DNA of 49,888 nt from the IMG/VR virus record IMGVR_UViG_3300034407_003922, positions 1-49,888 of that record; one strand, given 5' to 3'. Shown one piece after another: positions 33,586 through 41,578 of this stretch; position 1 is the first letter of the stretch, and each line of letters begins with the position of its first letter. Source of the stretch: a virus. A program made the position numbers and the translations under genes. The notes under the pieces are model-generated. The model did not search any database. It had not been told where the DNA came from and worked only from the letters and a program-made list of their open reading frames with translations.

Positions 33586-33786
33586 TTAATATTCTTCGTT
33601 CAGTATTTCTATTCCCAACTCATCAATCCTTGCAAGATAATCTTTCTCGTTGTCGAACTGCTCTGTTATTCTATGCCCTGTAGACATAACCTGTTCCGAT
33701 TCTATTTTCCCATAAGAATAAGTTGATCTATCCGTATATGATATATGCCATACTTCATCCATCGGATATTTTATTTGTTTTGTCAT
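33586..33786 (-). CDS. Hypothetical protein, 66 aa
   Basis: A small acidic protein without recognised motifs. The ATG at 33786 has AAGGAAA upstream; an in-frame start 30 bases earlier lacks one. It lies in a pair of short acidic genes between the DUF285 adhesin and the fibre-like gene. It may be an assembly chaperone for its neighbours, judging only by size and place. Confidence 0.5.
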   Translation of the reverse strand: MTKQIKYPMDEVWHISYTDRSTYSYGKIESEQVMSTGHRITEQFDNEKDYLARIDELGIEILNEEY

Positions 33787-33828
33787 TATCTTTCCTTGTA
33801 CTATTTGTACCGTCAAACAATTGATACA

Positions 33829-34074
33829 CTACTCTATACCTAAAGGATTCCATGATTCATCATATTCTTCAGTTTTATATTTAAATGATGATTCTGGACA
33901 TTTCGTGTAATACCACTTTGAATCGGTTGCCCTCTGCTTTACATTTGACCACCTAACCGTTTTCGACCGCCATTCTTCGCTAGAATTCTTGTGCTCTTCT
34001 GATTCCATATAAATAGCATAATCTTTTTTCTGAGCCGCAATGGCCTCGTCTTCTGTATCAAATATATTTTCCAT
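33829..34074 (-). CDS. Hypothetical protein, 81 aa
   Basis: A small acidic, Glu/Lys/Trp-rich protein (EDEAIAAQKKDYAIYMESEE, YDESWNPLG), not recognised. Its ATG overlaps the last base of the DUF285 gene's stop, so it is translated together with that large protein. Short proteins coupled to a fibre gene are often its chaperone, as in tail-fibre assembly proteins; this is inference. Confidence 0.5.
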   Translation of the reverse strand: MENIFDTEDEAIAAQKKDYAIYMESEEHKNSSEEWRSKTVRWSNVKQRATDSKWYYTKCPESSFKYKTEEYDESWNPLGIE

Positions 34075-36635
34075 TAATACACGCTCCATTTTCCATTCAA
34101 GTAACTTAGAACACTTGCTATATCAGAATCTGACAACGACGAATTGAATACAATGAGCTCTGAGATATCGCCAGTCAACTTCTCTGCTCCACTAGAAAAG
34201 GCTGCTCCAACTGAAAAATCCACGTTGTTGTATGTAGTCAGATCAAGCGTCGTGGTTGATGTGCTTTTGGTAGCATTCAACCAATACTTATGTGAAGAAG
34301 CAGAGGCCGATGCCCATGTTCGAATATTGGGTGAAGCTGTATTCGTTGCATACGCTACAGTATCCCCATCTTTCCCTGAATTAAACACGGTATTGGTCAT
34401 CTGCAATTTGCGCCTAGAAACATCTGTCGTTATAGTACCTGGATCATTTTTACCACAATACGATCCTGTTCCTGAACACACTGCAAATATAGTAAATGCC
34501 GATAAATCAAATTGAGCCTCTGTTGTTCCTTGCAAATAATCAGTCGTTCCATCAAATGTAATTGTTGGCTGGCTAAGCAGCCCCGTGGCGTCGTATGTTG
34601 GCTGATTTGATCCCGTACCTTGCACTAAATCATTACCATTGTACGATTTATCGTCCCACTGTGAGACTGATCCTGACGATTCGGTAATAGTACTAAGGTC
34701 AGCGGAATCGTACCATGCAACTTGTGTTCCAACATCCAGTCCGCCATCTGTGATTGTCCATGTATCATCTGTTACCATATCGTAACGTGCTGTTGCTGCT
34801 GACATAGAATACGTTGAGTTACCACCACTGAATGTGAGTCCGCTAGGAACTCCCTGAGCGTACCACCCTGTCAACAATGCATCATAATTAGCTGTGCTTA
34901 GAGTTGCTCCGGCAAACATATCAGTCAAATTTGTTGCTGATGTAACATCCCATGAACTTAGATCTTGGTCAAATGCTACTGCACTTTTAAACATATTATG
35001 ATACTGCTCGACTCCAGTCATATCCCATGATGATATGTCTTGGTTAAAGACAGTTGCACCCTCAAACATGCCGTTAACTCTCGTAACATCGCTGTTGATT
35101 GTCCATCCTGAGATATCGGCGTTGAAGTTCGAACAACTTTTAAACATATTAATAAGCAACGGCAACTCGCTAACATCGAGTGATGAAAATGATGCCTCAT
35201 CTAAGTTTGTACAACCAAGGAACATATTAAATGAGTTATTCACTGATGTTCCGAAATCCCAACTTCCAACGTTTGGTAACGATGTTATGTCATCGCACAC
35301 TCTAAATATGTTATTCAATCGCGTCGAAGAAGCAGGGAATTGAAGTGTATCAGTTGCTGTCACAGTCATATTGCTACATCCGTAAAACATTCCGTCGGCT
35401 ACGCCTGCGATAACTCCGCCCCATTGTGATACATCCAGCAATTTTAGCTTATCTACCCCATTATTAAACGCAAGTCCGCCAACAGTTCCATGTAGTTCAA
35501 TTTCGTATGTTGCAGCAGAACCAAAGTCATGTGTCCAGGCTGCGTCATTGTATGTTGTGATTCTATCACCAGAAGATCCGGTCCATTCTGCAAAACAGTC
35601 ATACGTCCCGGAACTAACGGTTGGAACGGAAAACGATGTGCTGCTAGATGTTCCTGCGTTGTCGGTCTTCACGCTTATGATGAATGCTCCTGTTGAACCG
35701 CCATCTGTGATTGTCCATGAGTGATCGTTAATCAGATTGAATCTAGCCTCAGCTGCATCCGCACCCGAATAAGTTGAATTACCGCCATGGAATGAAACAG
35801 TGTTATTAACTGCCTGAGCTTCCCAGCCTACTAGCAATGCATTGTAGTTAGCTGTGCTTAATGTCGCTCCATCAAACATACTTACTGCTGAAGTTAACGA
35901 AGTAACGTCCCATGCGGCAAGATTTTGATCAAATGATGAGGCAGCGAAAAACGTGCCGATCATCGTAGTGATTGATGAAGTATCCCACACGCTGATATCT
36001 TGATTAAAAGAAGACGCGCTGTTAAACATATTTGCAATATTTGAAATAGACGACATGTCCCAACTAACAATGCTTGGCTCATTGAAACTTGACGCTCCGC
36101 TGAATATGTCTGTTATGCCGGTTATTGAGGATGTTACCCATGAACCCATATTTGCTACAGTTGTTAAAGATGAGCAATTTCTAAAGAACTGGACAAACGT
36201 GGCTATACCACTTACGTCCATGACATCAGTTGCAGTAACTGTCAGGTTGGAGCAGCCATAGAATACTGCTTCTTGGTTTCCACTATTAAACGGTCCCCAT
36301 TGGCTAATGTTTAATAGCTTCTCTTCATCTCCAGCATTATTAAACTTAAATCCTGTGAAGGTTCCTTGAATTCTTACTGTATAGGTTCCTGATGTTGAAT
36401 AGGTATGTGTCCATGCCGCATCATTGTATGTAGTAATGGAGTCTGATGTCCCATCTCCCCAGAAGATAGTACAGTCGTACGTTCCTGATGATACAGTTGG
36501 GATGGTTATTTGATCATTGTTGGACGTACCAGTATTATCTGTCTTCCAGCTGGTAATGAAGCGAGTTGCTTCATCTGTCTCATCGCTAAGAAGTTGTTTC
36601 AGCTCTCTTATGAGAAGTCCTTTTAACAGTGCCAA
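34074..36635 (-). CDS. Large BspA-like (DUF285) repeat adhesin with LamG-like C-terminus
   Basis: The 853-residue protein has an N-terminal helix (about 1-20). Two copies follow of a ~300-residue unit, each made of a PKD-like beta domain (TVSSGTYDCTIFWGDGTSDS) and BspA/DUF285 leucine-rich-type repeats with the 'MF..A..FNQDIS.WD' motif, as in NMFNSASSFNQDISVWD. A LamG/concanavalin-like domain (about 645-853) follows, with AWYDSADLSTI and TFDGTTDYLQG. DUF285 proteins are surface adhesins in bacteria; here the gene sits in the head operon, so a virion-attached adhesin is probable. There is no signal peptide, which also favours virion attachment. Confidence 0.8.
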   Translation of the reverse strand: MALLKGLLIRELKQLLSDETDEATRFITSWKTDNTGTSNNDQITIPTVSSGTYDCTIFWGDGTSDSITTYNDAAWTHTYSTSGTYTVRIQGTFTGFKFNNAGDEEKLLNISQWGPFNSGNQEAVFYGCSNLTVTATDVMDVSGIATFVQFFRNCSSLTTVANMGSWVTSSITGITDIFSGASSFNEPSIVSWDMSSISNIANMFNSASSFNQDISVWDTSSITTMIGTFFAASSFDQNLAAWDVTSLTSAVSMFDGATLSTANYNALLVGWEAQAVNNTVSFHGGNSTYSGADAAEARFNLINDHSWTITDGGSTGAFIISVKTDNAGTSSSTSFSVPTVSSGTYDCFAEWTGSSGDRITTYNDAAWTHDFGSAATYEIELHGTVGGLAFNNGVDKLKLLDVSQWGGVIAGVADGMFYGCSNMTVTATDTLQFPASSTRLNNIFRVCDDITSLPNVGSWDFGTSVNNSFNMFLGCTNLDEASFSSLDVSELPLLINMFKSCSNFNADISGWTINSDVTRVNGMFEGATVFNQDISSWDMTGVEQYHNMFKSAVAFDQDLSSWDVTSATNLTDMFAGATLSTANYDALLTGWYAQGVPSGLTFSGGNSTYSMSAATARYDMVTDDTWTITDGGLDVGTQVAWYDSADLSTITESSGSVSQWDDKSYNGNDLVQGTGSNQPTYDATGLLSQPTITFDGTTDYLQGTTEAQFDLSAFTIFAVCSGTGSYCGKNDPGTITTDVSRRKLQMTNTVFNSGKDGDTVAYATNTASPNIRTWASASASSHKYWLNATKSTSTTTLDLTTYNNVDFSVGAAFSSGAEKLTGDISELIVFNSSLSDSDIASVLSYLNGKWSVY

Positions 36636-36670
36636 AATTAACTCCTTTTATTTTATATTTACATAAGCGC

Positions 36671-37039
36671 TTAACGTAAACCGCGTACTGACAGAGTAAT
36701 TGTTCTTTCAGCTGCTTCAGTAGATCCGCTCACAATTTTGATATATCTTGCATTCGCGAAATCATCACGAACAATACCTATATATCTACTGGCTCCTACT
36801 TGAACAGTGACTGCATTACCATCCGTATCGTAATAATCAGAAAAAGTAACGTTATCAGGTGACACTTGGAAGGTCACACTACTACCCGTAAATGCCGCAG
36901 GCATTACCAATCCAACTAATGAACCGCCCTGCGTATCTACTGCAGCAGAAGTAGTGCTGCTAATTGGTATTACTGCATCTATATCATAGCGTACTGATGA
37001 ATCGAGTAATAAGTGCCTAGACTGTGAAAATGTAGCCAT
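36671..37039 (-). CDS. Small beta-rich structural protein, 122 aa
   Basis: The protein starts MATFSQSRHLLLDSSVRYD and has VTFQVSPDNVTFSDYYD with YIKIVSGSTEAAERTITLSV. It is close in style to phage head-decoration or neck proteins of the 'carbohydrate-binding-like' group. It lies between the two paralogous or surface proteins and the capsid genes. No cysteine, no membrane part. A capsid-associated role is inferred from position only. Confidence 0.5.
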   Translation of the reverse strand: MATFSQSRHLLLDSSVRYDIDAVIPISSTTSAAVDTQGGSLVGLVMPAAFTGSSVTFQVSPDNVTFSDYYDTDGNAVTVQVGASRYIGIVRDDFANARYIKIVSGSTEAAERTITLSVRGLR

Positions 37040-37063
37040 AATCTAATCCTCTTTAATTAGTGA

Positions 37064-37321
37064 TTAAGATTGTGTTCCAACAACAGTCCACGTCGGGCTA
37101 GCAGTTGTATTTGTATTAATGTACAACTTTGTATTTGCCACATCTACAAGCAAAGTTCCGGGGTAGTTATTTGTTAATCCTGCATGCGTGCCACTTGTGC
37201 CATCAACAGGTGCTCCGTTGTTTGACAAAACACTAAAACCATAACCTTCGTTAGCTACTGTTAACGCTGCTGCTCTAATTGCGCCGGTTGTGTTCATTAC
37301 ATAAGCGATGTTATTAGCCAT
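37064..37321 (-). CDS. Short structural protein, paralogue of 33019-33534 N-terminus
   Basis: The 85-residue protein aligns over nearly its whole length with residues 1-80 of the protein at 33019-33534: NIAYVMNTTGAIRAAALTV against NINYFTNTASAIRASSYTV, then TLLVDVANTKLYINTNT against SLLVDVENGKLYQNTNT. It ends where the other continues into a fibre domain. The pair suggests a coat-attachment module with and without a fibre arm. Confidence 0.65.
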   Translation of the reverse strand: MANNIAYVMNTTGAIRAAALTVANEGYGFSVLSNNGAPVDGTSGTHAGLTNNYPGTLLVDVANTKLYINTNTTASPTWTVVGTQS

Positions 37322-37348
37322 GACTGACTCCTTGAGTTAAATTTTCAA

Positions 37349-37855
37349 TTATTCCGAGCAACTGTTACATTTGGCTGCGTAGCCACGTATTGCTCTAGAA
37401 TTCTTCTTAAAGTTTTCTATAGCTACATGTTGTTTACATTTGCTGCATATTAAAGTTTTTTGTATATCGATAACCGGACTCTTAACTTTATCTTCTTTAG
37501 AAGCGTGCGCTATTTGGGAAACTTTTTTTGGTTCCTCAATAAACTTTTTTCTTAGAATTTTTGTCCGTATCATTTGTTTAAAACGAATCACGTTCATAAG
37601 CTCTAGAGCGCTATGAGGGACGACTTCTCCGATCTTGAACACAAGTGTTCCAATACGAAGACTTCGACCCGCCACATACTCATACTTTGCGCTGATGTCA
37701 CCTTCAGATGATGCCGCGACAACATAAGCGGTTTTTTCTAATCGCGTAAGTTGATGCTTTGGTATTAGTTCAAGCACTTCCTGTGGGATTCTATCGCCAC
37801 GGTGGAAGTGCTGTCCTGCCATCTTAAAGTTTGTACCAGCTACATAGTCTTGCAT
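37349..37855 (-). CDS. Protein with C-terminal zinc-ribbon, just downstream of the capsid gene
   Basis: The 168-residue protein contains two copies of a short beta motif (MAGQHFHRGDRIPQEVLELI and RIGTLVFKIGEVVPHSALEL), a basic linker, and CSKCKQHVAIENFKKN...CNSC, a four-Cys zinc site. It follows the major capsid gene by two bases. The N-terminal repeats look like the 'phage head-tail connector/capsid accessory' type; the zinc part suggests nucleic-acid or protein binding. Function not assigned. Confidence 0.5.
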   Translation of the reverse strand: MQDYVAGTNFKMAGQHFHRGDRIPQEVLELIPKHQLTRLEKTAYVVAASSEGDISAKYEYVAGRSLRIGTLVFKIGEVVPHSALELMNVIRFKQMIRTKILRKKFIEEPKKVSQIAHASKEDKVKSPVIDIQKTLICSKCKQHVAIENFKKNSRAIRGYAAKCNSCSE

Positions 37856-37857
37856 AC

Positions 37858-38847
37858 TTAGCTCGCCGCGCCGCTGAAGAAGTAACCAAGGTCACTTGCA
37901 GTCACTTTCATGTCAAAAGCGAATTGGCCTTCAATACGAGTTGCTTCACGAGTAGACATAACGCTGTTAGGAATAGATCCATCATACTTAAGAATGTTAA
38001 CACCAAGGTCATTCATTCCAGTTAAACGATTCCATACAAAGTTAACACCGGCAGTTGCTTCAGCAATGCCAGGAGTTTTTGTGCGGTGAACTAGTAACGC
38101 GTTGTTACCAACAGCAAAACTATAAGCAGCAGTGCCGCCTTCAACGTTAGTTGCATAGTTAGCTTTAGAAACTAAGTAATCTTCGACACCGAAGTAGTTA
38201 GCAAGAGCTTCATTAGTTGGTTGAGTAGTACCAAGTGCCTCAGTGATCATTGGATGAACAATTAAAGCGCTGTGTACTTTGTAACCTACTACTAAAACAT
38301 TAGGCTCAAAACCAGTGTTTTGTAAAACTGTTTCTTTACCAGTTTGGACATCTTCACGTGGATTAGAAAGACCTTGGTCATCCCATACGATGAAGTCAGA
38401 TGAACCTAGGCTTGAACCACCAGTAACATCAGTACCCCAAACACTTGTGCTAAAAAAGTTAGAAGCAAACAAACGTTCTCGTTTGATCAACATTTTGTTA
38501 GTCACAAAACGCATAGCACTTTGAACTAGGTTTAAACCTGGATCTTGGTTAGCAAGCGTTTGTAATGAAATATCTTGGTGAACAGCATAAACGTCAGCGT
38601 TATATGTGTTAGTACTATCTAGCCTGAAACCAGTACCTACTGACTCTGCGCCAGGAACTCTGATTTCTGCTTCATCTCTCAAAAAGTCATTTTTGTTAAA
38701 TACATAGTATTTGTCACTTTGGTATTGCACAGGGACATTAGGAAAGACTCTGTCAGCGACAAAGTTTTTTTGATCCTGGATGTATGCAATTGATAAATTT
38801 GTTAATGCCGCATCTACATGAGCGCTGGCAACTGTTGGATTTCCCAT
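37858..38847 (-). CDS. Major capsid protein
   Basis: The 329-residue protein is HK97-fold-like. Its N-arm is LTNLSIAYIQDQKNFVADRV; it also has DKYYVFNKNDFLRDEA, the P-domain helix KMLIKRERLFASNFF, and a C-terminal block GQFAFDMKVTASDLGYFF. Size, position after decoration and scaffold genes, and composition all fit. A strong AAGGA site precedes the ATG. It forms the icosahedral shell. Confidence 0.85.
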   Translation of the reverse strand: MGNPTVASAHVDAALTNLSIAYIQDQKNFVADRVFPNVPVQYQSDKYYVFNKNDFLRDEAEIRVPGAESVGTGFRLDSTNTYNADVYAVHQDISLQTLANQDPGLNLVQSAMRFVTNKMLIKRERLFASNFFSTSVWGTDVTGGSSLGSSDFIVWDDQGLSNPREDVQTGKETVLQNTGFEPNVLVVGYKVHSALIVHPMITEALGTTQPTNEALANYFGVEDYLVSKANYATNVEGGTAAYSFAVGNNALLVHRTKTPGIAEATAGVNFVWNRLTGMNDLGVNILKYDGSIPNSVMSTREATRIEGQFAFDMKVTASDLGYFFSGAAS

Positions 38848-38865
38848 TTTAAATTCCTTTTAATA

Positions 38866-39276
38866 TTAAGCTGATTCAACTACGCCAGAAATAACACCCA
38901 ATAAAATGGTTGCATATTCATTAGCAGCACTTGTTCCTTCAATCACTACGCCGCCGTAGTAATCACCAATATCTGCACCAGTGTTAGTTCTTTCGATCTT
39001 AACTGCTTTACCACTTGCGTCGGTACCTACAAGGTCACCAGCGGTTAAAGCTTCAGCACAAATTACTTTAGTTGTACCTGAAACAACAACTTGAGCAGCT
39101 TGTCCTGCAGTATCGTTATTATCAGAAACTACGCCCAAAAACACCTCACCCTGGGTATCACAGATACTTACAGTTGAATTGGTTGTTGACATTTTTGCGA
39201 AAAGCCACTGTTTGCTAGAAAAATCTGCGTCAGTAACTAGGCCTGGTACAATGTACCCTGGATTATAAGTTGCCAT
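38866..39276 (-). CDS. Capsid decoration protein (DUF2190-like)
   Basis: The 136-residue protein is beta-rich with GVVSDNNDTAGQAAQVVVSG, ALTAGDLVGTDASGKAV and EYATILLGVISGVV. This is the repeated 'G...A...V...G' style of DUF2190/gpD-like proteins that trimerise on expanded capsids. It precedes the capsid gene by 19 bases, as usual. Confidence 0.75.
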   Translation of the reverse strand: MATYNPGYIVPGLVTDADFSSKQWLFAKMSTTNSTVSICDTQGEVFLGVVSDNNDTAGQAAQVVVSGTTKVICAEALTAGDLVGTDASGKAVKIERTNTGADIGDYYGGVVIEGTSAANEYATILLGVISGVVESA

Positions 39277-39305
39277 TATTTAACTCCCTTTAAGAATTAG
39301 TTTAA

Positions 39306-40124
39306 TTAATCGTTATAATGCTGAAGAAGTTCTGGGTATTCTTTCGAGGCTTTTGCAAAGCCTTGATGAAAACTAACCTTATCTTCTTTAGCAATTCTTC
39401 TTGAATGCTCATCTAGCTGATCTTTGGCAGATTTAGCCTCAACAGGAGCACTACTTCCTTCTTCACTTAAAAACGCTTCTGAGTTCTTGTTTGCTGCTTT
39501 GAGAACACTTTCCAATGCTTCAAAATGTTTTTCAGGAAGGCTGTGGTATGCTGATTTCAAAATCAAACCAAAATCATTAGCAGCAATTGGCAAATAAGAG
39601 AACTGTTCTGCTTTTTGCAAAAACATTTTGTCTTCTTTTTCGTCAACTTCTTTCTTTAGAAGTTTTTCTAGTTTGTCTGCTTTTTCAATGGCAGTTTTTT
39701 CAGCCTTTTTCATTTTTTCAAGTTCTTCTTTAAGATCTTGAGGAGCAGCTTCTAAAGCGTCCTCTGCTTTCTCAACTTTTTCTTCAGCAGGTTCTTCGTC
39801 CTTAACCTCTTCTTCAGCTTCAGCTTCAGCATCAGCCTCTTTGGCTTCTACTATTGCTTCTTCAGCAGGCTTAGCTTCATCTTCAGAAACAACCTCTTTT
39901 TCAGCCTCTTCTTTGATGATAACTTCAATTTCTTTATCTAGGCTGTCATCTTTAATAATCTTTGATTTGATTTTTTCAAACATCGATATATCTCCATCAG
40001 CAATATCACTGGTTTGTTTATTGGATTTCAACATGAGGAATGGGCGACGATTAGCGGCTCTATCAACCAGACTAATTTCTAGTGGTTCCAACTCGGAAAG
40101 CTGGTGTATTTCTAGTCCGTCCAT
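39306..40124 (-). CDS. Scaffolding protein
   Basis: The 272-residue protein has an N-terminal block ISLVDRAANRRPFLMLKS, typical of the segment that follows a XkdF-type protease in other phages. A highly acidic Glu/Ala/Lys coiled coil (about 70-150) and a C-terminal helical part follow. Such a composition and the place between protease and capsid mark the internal scaffold that shapes the prohead and is then cleaved. The acidic stretch is encoded by repetitive DNA (39740-39930). Confidence 0.7.
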   Translation of the reverse strand: MDGLEIHQLSELEPLEISLVDRAANRRPFLMLKSNKQTSDIADGDISMFEKIKSKIIKDDSLDKEIEVIIKEEAEKEVVSEDEAKPAEEAIVEAKEADAEAEAEEEVKDEEPAEEKVEKAEDALEAAPQDLKEELEKMKKAEKTAIEKADKLEKLLKKEVDEKEDKMFLQKAEQFSYLPIAANDFGLILKSAYHSLPEKHFEALESVLKAANKNSEAFLSEEGSSAPVEAKSAKDQLDEHSRRIAKEDKVSFHQGFAKASKEYPELLQHYND

Positions 40125-40150
40125 GACTGCATTATTCCCTGTAAGTTTGT

Positions 40151-40156
40151 ATTATA
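40151..40156 (-). promoter_or_regulatory. -10 box candidate upstream of the scaffold gene
   Basis: The minus strand has TATAAT at 40156-40151, about 25 bases before the scaffold start, in a 127-base gap. No -35 box stands at 16-18 bp, so the promoter is uncertain. The rest of the gap holds nothing that I recognise. Confidence 0.3.
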
Positions 40157-40251
40157 TCTAATCAAAGATACAATAATTAAGCAACAAATGACTAAAATAT
40201 TATCTGTTCACGTGCTGCTCATTTAGTTTTACCAACTATTTTTAGTAAATG

Positions 40252-41016
40252 TCAATAAAAATTTTCATTAGATTGACCAATGCTTCCACCATCATGAACA
40301 GATGCAGCAGAAGGACTACTCATCTCTAAATAATGATCTTTAATTTCACCAAACAACGTCTCACCATCTAAATCTTTAATATTTGTTTTCTTAGCATAGC
40401 CACCAATACTGAAACCGTTGAGCGATCCATCTTCAACTGCTTCCCACAGGTCATCATCTAATATTTTGATAGCAACGACCCATGCGCCAACAGGGATGTA
40501 TCTTTTGTTCATAAAAAACTCAACTGGGGTTATGTAGCTTTCAATTATCTGGGCAGGCGCTTTGAACTTATGCTGAAGTCCTATTTGTTGATTAGTAAAC
40601 ATGAAGGCATGGCAGCATGCTTGGATATCTTCTTTAGAAATAAAATCAGAGTCGGTATCAAGAACATCCGGCTCTAGAACTACGCCGTAGATGATCTTCT
40701 TTTTATCATCAGATTTCTCTATTTTGGCCACGATAGTCTTTTCTTCAGATGCTCGCTTTTGCATCTTAACCAGCTCTTCTTGACCAATTTTTTTTGATAA
40801 AATTCTTTTAGCCCAGTCGTAACCTTCGTCACCACCCCAGCCAAGGTGGGCTATTAATCCTGCAGATGGATAATTTTTTTCACCTTCTCGAAACCCTTCA
40901 GCTTCTGAATTTCTCTCATGACGAGTAAAGAATGAAACCATCCTCTTAACTGTATCAAGAGAAAGCGGGCGTCTGTTTGATAAGTCGCGCGCTCGTGCTA
41001 CACCAACATCGGTCAT
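40252..41016 (-). CDS. Prohead protease, XkdF-like (probably made by -1 frameshift from the ChaB gene)
   Basis: The region from the first ATG (41016) encodes 254 residues: IIYGVVLEPDVLDTDSDFIS, QQIGLQHKFKAPAQIIESYI and SLNGFSIGG, the XkdF serine-protease motifs. The conserved segment before it (GIAENAVRALELRREHGRGM) is encoded in the same frame up to about 41108 but has no ATG, GTG or TTG, so 41016 cannot be the true start. The frame is entered by a -1 shift at the A-AAA-AAG heptamer of the ChaB gene, giving a fusion of about 430 residues. The enzyme matures the prohead by cleaving scaffold and capsid. Confidence 0.75.
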   Translation of the reverse strand: MTDVGVARARDLSNRRPLSLDTVKRMVSFFTRHERNSEAEGFREGEKNYPSAGLIAHLGWGGDEGYDWAKRILSKKIGQEELVKMQKRASEEKTIVAKIEKSDDKKKIIYGVVLEPDVLDTDSDFISKEDIQACCHAFMFTNQQIGLQHKFKAPAQIIESYITPVEFFMNKRYIPVGAWVVAIKILDDDLWEAVEDGSLNGFSIGGYAKKTNIKDLDGETLFGEIKDHYLEMSSPSAASVHDGGSIGQSNENFY

Positions 41017-41108
41017 CCCTCTGCCGTGCTCTCTTCTAAGCTCAAGAGCACGGACTGCATTTTCTGCTATACCTTTGGTCGGTATAAAGGAATCATCTGC
41101 TGACTTTA

Positions 41109-41555
41109 TTACTTTTTTTTTTCGGCAATTTTATACATGCCGTCTTCTTGTTTCTCATAACCCGCTTCTTCAATGCCTTTATAAGCTTCCTTGAACGATT
41201 TATCGTCGTCTTGGAATTCTTTCATAGCTGCATTAAATATCTTTCTGAAAAGCATTTGTGCTCTAGGAGGAAGTACGCGTCTTTCTTCTTCAGGTAAGTC
41301 TTTATCTGACTCAAAGAAACCTTCTTTGCTTAGCTTAAACCCTTTATCTTCTTTAGCTATTTTATAAGAACCGTCTTTATCTTTCTTGTATCCGGCTCTT
41401 TCGACAGCGCTCCATGCAGTTGCAAATGATCTTTTTTCATCGCCTTTATATTGATCATATGCTGCGTTAAAAGCACGTCTAAAAACGTTTTGCGCTTTTT
41501 CTGGCACTAGGTCTCTAATGTTCTTGGGTAATTCTTCGTTAGTTTTGTATGGCAT
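41109..41555 (-). CDS. ChaB-domain protein with two repeats
   Basis: The 148-residue protein has two ChaB domains: ELPKNIRDLVPEKAQNVFRR with FNAAYDQYKG (about 8-45), and DLPEEERRVLPPRAQMLFRK with FNAAMKEFQD (about 88-125). The two are clearly duplicated. ChaB proteins occur beside or fused to prohead proteases in some phages. The ATG at 41555 has GGAG 8 bases upstream; an ORF start at 41630 lies in the upstream gene. It probably makes both itself and the frameshift fusion with the protease. Confidence 0.7.
   Translation of the reverse strand: MPYKTNEELPKNIRDLVPEKAQNVFRRAFNAAYDQYKGDEKRSFATAWSAVERAGYKKDKDGSYKIAKEDKGFKLSKEGFFESDKDLPEEERRVLPPRAQMLFRKIFNAAMKEFQDDDKSFKEAYKGIEEAGYEKQEDGMYKIAEKKK
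41112..41118 (-). promoter_or_regulatory. Programmed -1 frameshift heptamer A-AAA-AAG
   Basis: The coding strand reads GAA AAA AAA AAG TAA at the end of the ChaB gene. The heptamer A AAA AAG, in the correct phase right before the TAA stop, is the same as the dnaX slippery site of Escherichia coli. A -1 slip enters the protease frame (GTA ATA AAG TCA ...). The run of ten A residues spans 41113-41122. An indel in that run is the alternative explanation. Confidence 0.6.
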
Positions 41556-41578
41556 TTTCACTCTCCGTGTGTTAGGTG

